NCBI GenBank assembly: GCA_023253575.1
Contig: JALRGB010000554.1
Coordinates: 1 to 5,157 of the forward strand
Length of the DNA: 5,157 nucleotides
Direction: 5' to 3'
From: Verrucomicrobiales bacterium
Lineage (GTDB): Bacteria; Verrucomicrobiota; Verrucomicrobiia; Verrucomicrobiales; V1-33
Shown piece by piece: positions 1 to 5,157 of this stretch (the first letter of the stretch is position 1; every line of letters starts with the position of its first letter). A program made the translations under genes and the position numbers. A model generated the notes under the pieces. The model was not told the DNA's origin, did no database searches, and worked only from the letters and a program-made list of their open reading frames with translations.

Positions 1-58
1 GCGACCGGCACGGCCGGGCGCTTTCGCGGCCGCTTGGGGGCGGCTGGTCTGGGGTCAT
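1..58 (-). CDS. Possible 5' end of an unidentified gene downstream of hisC (partial)
   Basis: Reading the minus strand, an ATG at 58-56 opens a frame with no stop to the window edge. Its 19 codons read MTPDQPPPSGRESARPCRS. It begins 14 bases after the hisC stop, in the same direction, which is the spacing expected of a next gene in an operon. There is no Shine-Dalgarno-like sequence before it, but none of the other starts here has one. The peptide is Pro/Arg-rich and I do not recognise it; hisB or another his gene would be a natural neighbour, but nothing seen proves that. The same bases carry GC-rich palindromes and could instead be untranslated. Low confidence because the segment is so short. 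Confidence 0.25.
   Translation of the reverse strand, partial: MTPDQPPPSGRESARPCRS
11..32. repeat. GC-rich inverted repeat downstream of hisC
   Basis: The self-complementary hexamer CGGCCG occurs at 11-16 and again at 27-32, so the two copies can pair across a 10-base spacer. A further small dyad, CCGGC/GCCGG, lies at 5-9 and 13-17. On the minus strand this follows the hisC stop by about 40 bases and could fold in the transcript. No T-run follows it in that direction, so it does not qualify as an ordinary intrinsic terminator. It may equally be GC-rich coding sequence of the next gene. Confidence 0.3.
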
Positions 59-72
59 TGGAGTCAGAGTGC

Positions 73-1170
73 TCAATGCCCGAGGCATTCGTCAAGGACT
101 TGGACGAATTTTTCATTTTCCGACTGGGTGCCGATGCTGACGCGGATCCAGGCGGGCAGGTTGTAGCTGGTCATGTCGCGAATGATCACGCCTTTTTTGA
201 GCATGGCTTGAAAGAGGGACGTGCCGTGTCCGACTTTGACCATGATGAAGTTGGCGAAGGTCGGGACGAATTCCATTTTCCGTTCGGCGAAGGCGTTTTG
301 CAGGTAGTCGCGTCCGGCCCACGTGAGCAGGCGAGTTTTTTCTTGGTGGTCGGCGTCCTCGAGGCCGGCTAGGGCGCCAGCTTGGGCGATAGCGTTGACG
401 TTGAATGGCTGGCGTGTTTTTTGGAGGATGGAGATGATTTCCTCGTTACCGAGGCCGTAGCCGATGCGCAGGGCGGCCAGTCCTTGGATTTTGGAAAACG
501 TGCGCAGGGCGACGACATTGGGGCGGCCTTCGCGGATGTATTTCAGGACGTCGACCGGTTGTTCGAGGAACTCGTGGTAGGCTTCGTCGAAAATCACAAT
601 AACGCGTTCAGGAACGGCGTCGATGAACCGGTCGAGTGCGGCTTGATCGACCAGAGTGCCGCTGGGGTTGTTGGGATTGGCGACGAAGATTTCCTTGGTA
701 CGAGGGGTGATAGCGGCGGCCATGGCCTCGAGATCGTGCTGGAATCCGGGGTCGGGCACCTCGATGGTGACGGCGCCGAACAAGGTGGCCATCAATTTGT
801 AAACGACAAAGGCGTGTTGGGCGGTGACGACCTCGTCGCCCGGCTGGAGGAAGGCGTGACCGATCAGTTCGATAATTTCATTGCTGCCATTGCCTAGAAT
901 GACATTTTTCATGTTCATGCCGAATTTTTCGGCGATGGCATGGCGCAGGCGGTAGCCGCCGCCGTCGGGGTAGATGTGAGCTTGGTCCATGGCGGCGGCC
1001 ATGGCGACTTTCGCTTTGGGTGACGGACCGAGCGGGTTTTCGTTGGAGGCGAGTTTAACGATTTCCGAGGGATCGAGACCGAGTTCGCGTGCGACCTCGT
1101 CGATGGGTTTGCCTGGTTCGTAAGCGACGAGGTTTTTGAGTTGTGGATTGGCGGTGTCCCAGAGCGGCAT
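73..1170 (-). CDS. hisC: Histidinol-phosphate aminotransferase
   Basis: This 365-residue protein is a PLP-dependent fold-type I aminotransferase. By family, HisC is cytoplasmic and converts imidazole-acetol phosphate plus glutamate to histidinol phosphate plus 2-oxoglutarate, a late step of histidine synthesis. Visible motifs in order: SNENPLGPS (42-50) in the substrate arm; GNGSNE (93-98), which cradles the cofactor phosphate; NPNNPSGT (165-172); DEAY (195-198), whose Asp and Tyr contact the PLP ring; SKIQGLAALR (226-235) with Schiff-base Lys227 and phosphate-binding Arg235; and Arg343 in WIRVSIG, the usual carboxylate/phosphate anchor. Length is typical (about 350-370). The frame stays open 152 codons further upstream, but the ATG at 1170-1168 gives the normal N-terminus (MPLWDTANPQLKNLVAYEPGKP). 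No Shine-Dalgarno precedes it. Related subfamilies transaminate aromatic amino acids, so substrate choice is by family resemblance. It is divergent from the ligase gene. Confidence 0.93.
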   Translation of the reverse strand: MPLWDTANPQLKNLVAYEPGKPIDEVARELGLDPSEIVKLASNENPLGPSPKAKVAMAAAMDQAHIYPDGGGYRLRHAIAEKFGMNMKNVILGNGSNEIIELIGHAFLQPGDEVVTAQHAFVVYKLMATLFGAVTIEVPDPGFQHDLEAMAAAITPRTKEIFVANPNNPSGTLVDQAALDRFIDAVPERVIVIFDEAYHEFLEQPVDVLKYIREGRPNVVALRTFSKIQGLAALRIGYGLGNEEIISILQKTRQPFNVNAIAQAGALAGLEDADHQEKTRLLTWAGRDYLQNAFAERKMEFVPTFANFIMVKVGHGTSLFQAMLKKGVIIRDMTSYNLPAWIRVSIGTQSENEKFVQVLDECLGH

Positions 1171-1250
1171 GAGTGGAGTGCGGGTATGGCGTGAGCGTGC
1201 GGGTGGCGGCCGGACGAGTGGGTGGCCGGGGCCGGGAGGCCCGGGAGAAG

Positions 1251-1260
1251 CATGCGCATG
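1251..1260. promoter_or_regulatory. Perfect 10-bp palindrome CATGCGCATG (candidate operator)
   Basis: CATGCGCATG equals its own reverse complement. It sits in the divergent intergenic region, two bases before the TTGACG hexamer on the plus strand. A dimeric regulator could bind there, but the symmetry does not extend past ten bases and no regulator is encoded in the window. The functional role is inferred. Confidence 0.3.
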
Positions 1261-1298
1261 ATTGACGTGCGTGCTGGTGAATTTTTGTGGTCGTGGGA

Positions 1299-1310
1299 TT
1301 TCCATGGAAA
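1299..1310. promoter_or_regulatory. Perfect 12-bp palindrome TTTCCATGGAAA (candidate operator)
   Basis: TTTCCATGGAAA is a perfect 12-base dyad near the middle of the space between the two divergent starts. A perfect dyad of this length is expected about once in 4096 positions of random sequence, so it is worth noting in a gap of some 200 bases. Its centre is 49 bp from that of the palindrome at 1251-1260. A regulatory role is inferred. Confidence 0.35.
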
Positions 1311-1345
1311 AACGAGACGAGTTGATGGGGGGAGGTGGGGTTTGT

Positions 1346-1361
1346 GCTTGCTGTTGCAAGC
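1346..1361. promoter_or_regulatory. Hairpin dyad GCTTGC-TGTT-GCAAGC upstream of the ligase gene
   Basis: Arms GCTTGC (1346-1351) and GCAAGC (1356-1361) pair perfectly around a four-base loop, and a T-G wobble can add one more pair. It ends 16 bases before the proposed ligase start at 1378. No T-run follows directly, so it is not a standard terminator. It could be an operator or a structure in the leader RNA. Its centre is again 49 bp from that of the palindrome at 1299-1310. Confidence 0.35.
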
Positions 1362-1377
1362 GGCGCTGCATACGCCC

Positions 1378-3510
1378 ATGATTCAGGCTCCTTGTTTTTT
1401 TCTGACGGGGTGTGCCAGACTTTTTTTTGTGATTATGAAAGGTATCCAGGTTCTTCATCGCGAGCGGTTCCCTACTGGTGGGGCGGTTATTGTGCCGACT
1501 CGGCTGAATGCGGATGAGGCGGCGGAGTTGGAGCGGTCCTTGGCTGGGCGGGTGGTGGCTCGTTTTGGTACGGCGGATTTGGTAGCGGGGGCGGTGGAGG
1601 CGGTGCGGCAGGCGGTGGCTCGTCAAGGGCTGGTGCTTTTTGTGCCGTCGGCGGTGGAGGCGTGGCCGGGCGGATTGGCGGATCTTTCGCGGGCTACGAT
1701 GGAGGGGCTGGTGGAGCTGGGGCTGCCTTTGGTGCCGTTGGCGGTCGACCGGCCGGTGGTTGATGGATTGCCATGTGACCGCGACCTTCCGGGGCCGGAC
1801 TCTGTGTTGTTGCCCGGGACGGTGATTCAGCCGGGGTCATTGGATGTGATGGCGTTGTGGGACGGGTTATTACGTGTCGGCGAGGAGGTGTTTTCGGGCC
1901 GGGCGGCGTGGAATGGTCATTTAGGGCAGGCGTTGCTGCGGGGTATCAAGCGTTGTGGGACGCGGGCATCGGTGGTCGACGGGATGGACGGCAGTGAATT
2001 GACGTATGACAAAGTCTTGGCGGCGGCATTGGCGTTGAGTCAGTACATTAAAAAAGAAACGAATGCTCCGCGCATTGGCATTGTGTTGCCGCCGGGCAAG
2101 GCTGGCATGATTGCTAATTTGGCGGTGGTATTGGCGGGTCGGATTCCGGTGAATCTCAATTTCACGGCGGGCAAGGCGGCGATTGAAAGTGCGATGCGGC
2201 AGAGCGGTATTGATCGCATTTTGACGGTCGACTTGGTGGTTCGAAAGATGCAGGAATTCCCGTGGTTTCCGATGCGTCAGCTTATTTTGATTGAGCGCGT
2301 CATGCCGGAGCTGAAGTTTTCGGCGATCAAGTGGGGGTTACTGGCGCGGTTTTTACCGCCGGCGGTGCTTGGGTCATTGTTGGGGTTGCCGGAGCATGGG
2401 GGGGAGGCGGAGGCCATGTTGTTGTTTACGAGTGGGAGTTCTGGCGAGCCGAAGGGGGTGGTGTTGAGTCATCGCAACCTGCTGGCGAACGTCACGCAGT
2501 TCGGGCTAAGGATCGGTCTGGGGCCGGGGGACAAGGCGTTGGGCTGTCTGCCGTTATTTCACAGTTTCGGCGTGACTGTCACGTTGTTGTGGGTGCTGTT
2601 GGATGGCATTGGGCTGGTGACGTATCCTTCGCCGCTGGACGTGCCGAAGCTGGCTGGCCTGATTGAGAAGCACCGGATTTCCCTGCTTCTGACCACTCCG
2701 ACATTTTTAAGAGGTTATTTGCGCAAGGCGAAGCGCGAGCAGTTGGAATCGCTCAGTTTGATTGTGACTGGCGCGGAGAAGCTGCCCTCCAGCTTGGCGG
2801 CTGCGTTCAAGCAGACTTTTGGCAAAGACGTGATGGAAGGGTATGGATTGACCGAAACATCGCCGGCGAGCAATGTTAATCTGCCGACTTTGGCCGCACC
2901 GGCTGACGGCCGCGAAGTGCTACCCAGTCATCGTCCTGGTTCGGTGGGGCAGCTGCTTCCGGGGATAGCCGTTCGCATTACGGACGCATTGACGGAAGAA
3001 CCCCTGCGCTTGGATCAACAGGGGATTATTTGGTTCAAAGGCGCCAATGTGTTTGCCGGCTACCTCAATCAGCCGCGTCGCACCGAAGAAGTCCTGCGCG
3101 ACGGATGGTTGCGCACCGGAGATCTGGGCCGGCTCGATCAAGACGGGTTCCTCTTCATCGAAGGCCGCCTCTCCCGCTTTTCCAAAATCGGTGGAGAGAT
3201 GGTCCCGCATGAAGCTGTCGAAGAACACATTAACCGGGCCCTCGGTCTTGAAGGTGAAGATGAACGAAAAATCGCTGTGGTTGGAGTGCCGGATCCAGAC
3301 AAAGGGGAAGCGCTGGTGCTGCTTTCCACGGTGGCTGGTGAAACCTACAATCAAGAATTGATACAGCTGCGTTATGCCCTGCTTGATCGTGGGGTGCCAG
3401 CGCTTTGGATTCCCAAAAAAGTTCTGCGTGTTTCCGAAATTCCGGTACTGGCTAGCGGCAAGATGGATTTGCGCAAGTGTGAAGAACTGGCTCGTGCGGC
3501 CACGGCTTGA
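1378..3510 (+). CDS. Aas-like acyl-ACP/acyl-CoA synthetase with a degenerate PlsC-type N-terminal domain
   Basis: The 710-residue product resembles E. coli Aas (719 residues), which couples lysophospholipid acyltransferase to acyl-ACP synthetase at the inner membrane. Residues 1-170 align with the PlsC part, including a hydrophobic N-terminal helix and the strand FPTGGAVIVP, but the catalytic HX4D is RX4E (Arg42, Glu47) and the FPEGR site reads FVPSAVE (88-94). Residues about 190-700 form an adenylate-forming ligase: PVNLNFTAG (257-265), ATP loop TSGSSGEPKG (351-360), PLFHSFG (392-398), YPSPL (416-420), EGYGLTET (487-494), RTGDL (579-583), EGRLSRFSKIGGE (595-607) and C-terminal SGK with catalytic Lys695. 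The ligase therefore looks active: ATP plus fatty acid to acyl-AMP, then acyl-ACP or acyl-CoA. Start is uncertain: ATG 1378 keeps the family's N-terminal helix; ATG 1435 (691 residues), GTG 1429 and ATG 1222 share the frame, and none has a Shine-Dalgarno. No dedicated thiol-carrier domain is visible. Confidence 0.88.
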   Translation: MIQAPCFFLTGCARLFFVIMKGIQVLHRERFPTGGAVIVPTRLNADEAAELERSLAGRVVARFGTADLVAGAVEAVRQAVARQGLVLFVPSAVEAWPGGLADLSRATMEGLVELGLPLVPLAVDRPVVDGLPCDRDLPGPDSVLLPGTVIQPGSLDVMALWDGLLRVGEEVFSGRAAWNGHLGQALLRGIKRCGTRASVVDGMDGSELTYDKVLAAALALSQYIKKETNAPRIGIVLPPGKAGMIANLAVVLAGRIPVNLNFTAGKAAIESAMRQSGIDRILTVDLVVRKMQEFPWFPMRQLILIERVMPELKFSAIKWGLLARFLPPAVLGSLLGLPEHGGEAEAMLLFTSGSSGEPKGVVLSHRNLLANVTQFGLRIGLGPGDKALGCLPLFHSFGVTVTLLWVLLDGIGLVTYPSPLDVPKLAGLIEKHRISLLLTTPTFLRGYLRKAKREQLESLSLIVTGAEKLPSSLAAAFKQTFGKDVMEGYGLTETSPASNVNLPTLAAPADGREVLPSHRPGSVGQLLPGIAVRITDALTEEPLRLDQQGIIWFKGANVFAGYLNQPRRTEEVLRDGWLRTGDLGRLDQDGFLFIEGRLSRFSKIGGEMVPHEAVEEHINRALGLEGEDERKIAVVGVPDPDKGEALVLLSTVAGETYNQELIQLRYALLDRGVPALWIPKKVLRVSEIPVLASGKMDLRKCEELARAATA

Positions 3511-3573
3511 GGCGTCGACTGGATTTATCTCGGCCATGGAACTACCTGATTTTCTTTGTTTTTGTTTCCAGCC
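3511..3573 (+). other. Short gap between ligase and CHASE2 genes, T-rich leader
   Basis: This gap has no hairpin/T-run terminator and no clear promoter, so readthrough from the ligase gene is plausible. The 23 bases before the CHASE2 ATG are nearly all pyrimidine and contain no Shine-Dalgarno sequence. A 13-codon frame (ATG 3536, MELPDFLCFCFQP) ends at TGA 3575-3577, overlapping the CHASE2 start as ATGA. That arrangement could couple translation, though the peptide has no ribosome site of its own and may be chance. Confidence 0.4.
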
Positions 3574-5157
3574 ATGATTCGTCGATTTTTCATGTTTCTG
3601 CTGATTTGCGGGGGTCTTGGGTTTTTCCTGCAGCGCGAGCAGGCGCGCGGGACATTTGACGACTGGGAGCGATTGGTTTTGGATCGATTCCAGCGTTTTC
3701 AGGGGCCGGTGTTACCGGTTCCTCCGGTGGTATTGGTGGAGTTACGGCGTGGTGATTTGCCATTTGAGAGCTGGCCGCCGGCGCCGCTTGATTATGCTTT
3801 GATTTTTGAGAGTTTAATTCGGCGGCAGCCGCGGGCGGTGGCGGTGCAGTCGTTATTGGCGTGGCCTGGGGTGGAGTCATTGGATGCGGCCACGCTGGCC
3901 GAGCGCATTGCGCTTTTGCCGCGCGGGGTGTTGGCGTGCACGTTGCAGGCTGGGCTGGGGGAGGGGATGGATCTGGTGGGCGGGGGTGCCGTAGGGACGG
4001 GGCTTGGTCCGATCTCGGCGGAAGGAGTGGATGTGTCTCAGATTCCAGAGTTTGCGGCGGCTGGCCAGATGCCAAGTGATGAATTGCGAGGAGGCAAGGC
4101 GGTTGGTTTCACGCGCATTGAATTGGGTGAGGGGGTGGTGCGCCGCGGCAGTGCGTTGATGGTTCCGCTGGTGGCGCGTCGGGACGGGCAGATTGTGCCT
4201 TCGTTTGTCGTGCAGGCACTGGCGGGATGGTTCAATGTCGCTCCTGCCGAGGTGTCGCTTTCGTCCAGTCATCATCTGTCGGTGGGGGCTTCGGTGAAGA
4301 TACCGGTGGATGCGGGCGGGCGACTCGCGCTTTCCACCCGGCTGGCTCCGCCGTTGCGCCGGGTGGATGCCGGGGTGTTGTTGTTGGATCTTGATCGCGA
4401 TGCCAAATTGTTGGCCGGCAGAACGGAGGAGATGGACGCGCTGCGCGCTGTGGAAGGCGCGCTGGTGGTGCTGGGGGAGGCGGGTGAGAATACGCCCCGT
4501 TTTCAGGTGGGCGGGGCGGCGGCAGGCGAGTGGACTGAGGCTGAAGTCATGGCGCGCGCTCTCTCTGCTTCGCTGGCTGGAATGCACCTTCGGGAGCCGC
4601 CCTTGTTGTGGCAGTGGGGCGGTTGGGCTGGCCTCATTGCGCTGGGTAGTTTGTTGTTGCTGAGTCCCCGCCGTTGGTTGCCGGTTTTTGCGGTGGGAGG
4701 GATGCTTGCGCTCGGGCTGGGACTGCTCTTGGTGTTTGTTCATGACCAGTGGTGGGTCGCCCCCATTCCTCCACTGGCCTTGTGGGCCACAGCTTCGGTG
4801 CTGGCGGCCCTGCTTCCGGCGGGAAAATCATCGAGACCGTCCGTGGGCCAAGAATCCGTGTCCGCGCTCTCCCCGTCAGTCGATGACGTGGCTCAGGAAA
4901 CGCAAGCTCAAGAAACCATGGCTCTTTTGCTGGCCGAAGACGTGACCAGTGACCCTGTCCGGCCCCCGTCCGCTTCTCCTGCCTCTTCCCCTGTCTCTTC
5001 CTCTGTCTCTTCCCCAGAAGCGGATACTGCCATCACCTCTCCACCCGCTCCGCTTTCCCCCGCAGTGAATCAGTCGGAAAGTGAGTCGGAAAGTACGACG
5101 GAAAGTACGACGGAAAGTACGACGGAAAGTACGACGGAAAGTACGACGGAAAGTACG
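3574..5157 (+). CDS. CHASE2-domain membrane sensor protein (3' end outside the window)
   Basis: From ATG 3574 the frame is open for 528 codons to the window edge. Residues 3-19 are a hydrophobic signal anchor after MIRR. Residues about 28-340 match the CHASE2 pattern: WERLVLDRFQRFQGP (31-45), strand PPVVLVELRRGDLP, a WPPAPLDYALIFESL helix, RQPRAVAV (84-91), EGVVRRGSALMVPL (186-199), PSFVVQAL, then IPVDAGGRLALS, VEGALVVLGEAGENTP (near 293-308) and a closing helix. Three membrane helices follow at about 344-363, 369-389 and 394-415, the usual CHASE2 topology, so the sensor faces the periplasm. CHASE2 normally senses an unknown signal for an attached cyclase, GGDEF or kinase domain. None is seen in the 113 tail residues present, which are rich in Pro, Ser, Thr and Glu and end in STTE repeats. 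The acidic and Asp residues usual in the core (VaID, DvlF) are replaced here (VEL, QSLL), so it is a divergent member. An in-frame stop at 3547-3549 limits the start; TTG 3556 and 3562 are alternatives. Confidence 0.75.
   Translation, partial: MIRRFFMFLLICGGLGFFLQREQARGTFDDWERLVLDRFQRFQGPVLPVPPVVLVELRRGDLPFESWPPAPLDYALIFESLIRRQPRAVAVQSLLAWPGVESLDAATLAERIALLPRGVLACTLQAGLGEGMDLVGGGAVGTGLGPISAEGVDVSQIPEFAAAGQMPSDELRGGKAVGFTRIELGEGVVRRGSALMVPLVARRDGQIVPSFVVQALAGWFNVAPAEVSLSSSHHLSVGASVKIPVDAGGRLALSTRLAPPLRRVDAGVLLLDLDRDAKLLAGRTEEMDALRAVEGALVVLGEAGENTPRFQVGGAAAGEWTEAEVMARALSASLAGMHLREPPLLWQWGGWAGLIALGSLLLLSPRRWLPVFAVGGMLALGLGLLLVFVHDQWWVAPIPPLALWATASVLAALLPAGKSSRPSVGQESVSALSPSVDDVAQETQAQETMALLLAEDVTSDPVRPPSASPASSPVSSSVSSPEADTAITSPPAPLSPAVNQSESESESTTESTTESTTESTTESTTEST
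4978..5013 (+). repeat. Three-copy degenerate 12-bp tandem repeat encoding (P/S)(A/V)SS
   Basis: Three consecutive 12-base units, CCTGCCTCTTCC, CCTGTCTCTTCC and TCTGTCTCTTCC, differ by one base from each to the next. They lie in the reading frame of the CHASE2 protein and encode PASS-PVSS-SVSS in the cytoplasmic tail. The unit length, four codons, equals that of the array at the window end, but the sequence is unrelated. Confidence 0.8.
5077..5157 (+). repeat. 12-bp tandem repeat GAAAGTACGACG, cut by the window end
   Basis: Units of GAAAGTACGACG begin at 5089, 5101, 5113, 5125 and 5137 (five perfect copies). A sixth, nine bases long, runs to 5157. A diverged copy, GAAAGTGAGTCG, precedes them at 5077. 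Because the unit is four codons, gain or loss of copies keeps the CHASE2 frame and only lengthens or shortens an EST-T repeat in the tail. The perfect identity of copies points to recent expansion. The total copy number cannot be known from this window. Confidence 0.95.

Larger units (their letters stand above)
1171..1377. promoter_or_regulatory. Divergent intergenic control region (hisC / acyl-ACP synthetase)
   Basis: Two genes are read outward from this stretch, so it must contain promoters for both or lie just beside them. I could not find a convincing sigma70 promoter. The best -35-like hexamer, TTGACG at 1262-1267 (plus strand), has no acceptable -10 at 16-18 bases. Three perfect dyads are present and listed separately. 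A GC-rich block at 1225-1245 has GCCGGG twice in tandem (1225-1236) and a CCGGG/CCCGG hairpin (1232-1244). Open frames cross the region on both strands, but their peptides look like compositional by-products, not protein domains. Confidence 0.6.

Noticed and set aside
382..897. Plus-strand 171-codon frame inside hisC
   Set aside because: Asp/Gly/Val-rich mirror of hisC coding sequence, overlapping its catalytic core.
915..1379. Minus-strand 154-codon frame with AAGGAG eight bases before its ATG and a His-rich stretch, like a his leader peptide
   Set aside because: The His codons are scattered, not consecutive; the frame has no stop before hisC and runs deep into it in another frame; no terminator/antiterminator pair is seen. 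The ribosome site looks accidental.
1401..1428. Weak hairpin (TCTG/CAGA) followed by eight T, resembling an intrinsic terminator or attenuator just before ATG 1435
   Set aside because: Only four perfect pairs with an inner mismatch, and it falls inside the coding region if the ATG 1378 start is right.
1171..1626. N-terminal extension of hisC by 152 codons in the same open frame
   Set aside because: The extension is His/Pro/Arg-rich with no domain look, overlaps the divergent ligase gene, and would make a 517-residue HisC; the family N-terminus fits ATG 1170.
2920..3537. Minus-strand 205-codon frame opposite the ligase C-terminus
   Set aside because: Antisense of conserved ligase motifs (RTGDL, SKIGGE, SGK); no domain recognised in the antisense peptide.
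3550..3573. Polypyrimidine run followed by CAG, looking like a eukaryotic splice acceptor
   Set aside because: The genes around it are uninterrupted bacterial frames; this is a T-rich leader.
3601..3615. LLIC-G in the CHASE2 signal anchor as a possible lipobox
   Set aside because: Ile before the Cys is not a normal lipobox residue and the Cys lies in the middle of the hydrophobic helix, not after it.
3877..4743. Minus-strand 288-codon frame opposite the CHASE2 gene
   Set aside because: Gln/Arg/His/Pro-rich peptide without motifs, typical of the antisense of a G-rich gene; the plus strand encodes a recognisable CHASE2 protein.
5077..5157. Short-unit array as a CRISPR
   Set aside because: Units are 12 bp and directly adjacent with no spacers, and they lie in a coding frame.

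Overview
The window reads as bacterial chromosome of fairly high GC with tightly packed genes. It holds three protein-coding genes I can support: hisC on the minus strand, then a divergent plus-strand pair made of an Aas-like acyl-ACP/acyl-CoA synthetase and a CHASE2-type membrane protein that runs off the right edge. None of the three starts has a clear Shine-Dalgarno sequence. The HisC style (catalytic segment SKIQGLAALRIGYG), the weak ribosome sites and the Aas-like fusion suggest to me a Verrucomicrobiota/Opitutales-type or other PVC-group bacterium. This is an impression from family knowledge; there is no rRNA or marker gene here to prove it.

Layout. Bases 1-72 lie downstream of hisC. 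They are very GC-rich with short palindromes and may contain the first 19 codons of a following minus-strand gene (ATG at 58-56). Bases 73-1170 (minus) are a complete histidinol-phosphate aminotransferase. Bases 1171-1377 are a divergent control region with three perfect dyad symmetries whose centres are exactly 49 bp apart. Bases 1378-3510 (plus) encode an adenylate-forming ligase of the Aas type. Its N-terminal PlsC-like acyltransferase domain still aligns with the family but has lost both catalytic motifs (HX4D has become RX4E, and FPEGR is absent). After a 63-bp gap, an open frame from 3574 to the window end (528 codons, no stop) encodes a signal anchor, a CHASE2 sensor domain, three membrane helices and a Pro/Ser/Thr/Glu-rich cytoplasmic tail.

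How they may work together. HisC performs the transamination step of histidine biosynthesis and probably has its own promoter. The ligase would activate fatty acids by ATP, joining them to ACP or CoA, with no acyl transfer of its own. The CHASE2 protein, in the same direction and close behind, may be cotranscribed with it and would be a periplasm-facing sensor. A functional link between the two is only inference from position.

The most interesting points are the pseudo-acyltransferase fused to a seemingly intact ligase, the CHASE2 protein that shows a repeat-built tail where an output domain is usually found, and the perfect 12-bp tandem array (GAAAGTACGACG) in which the window ends. I do not see a mobile element, tRNA, rRNA, CRISPR array or recognised defence system.
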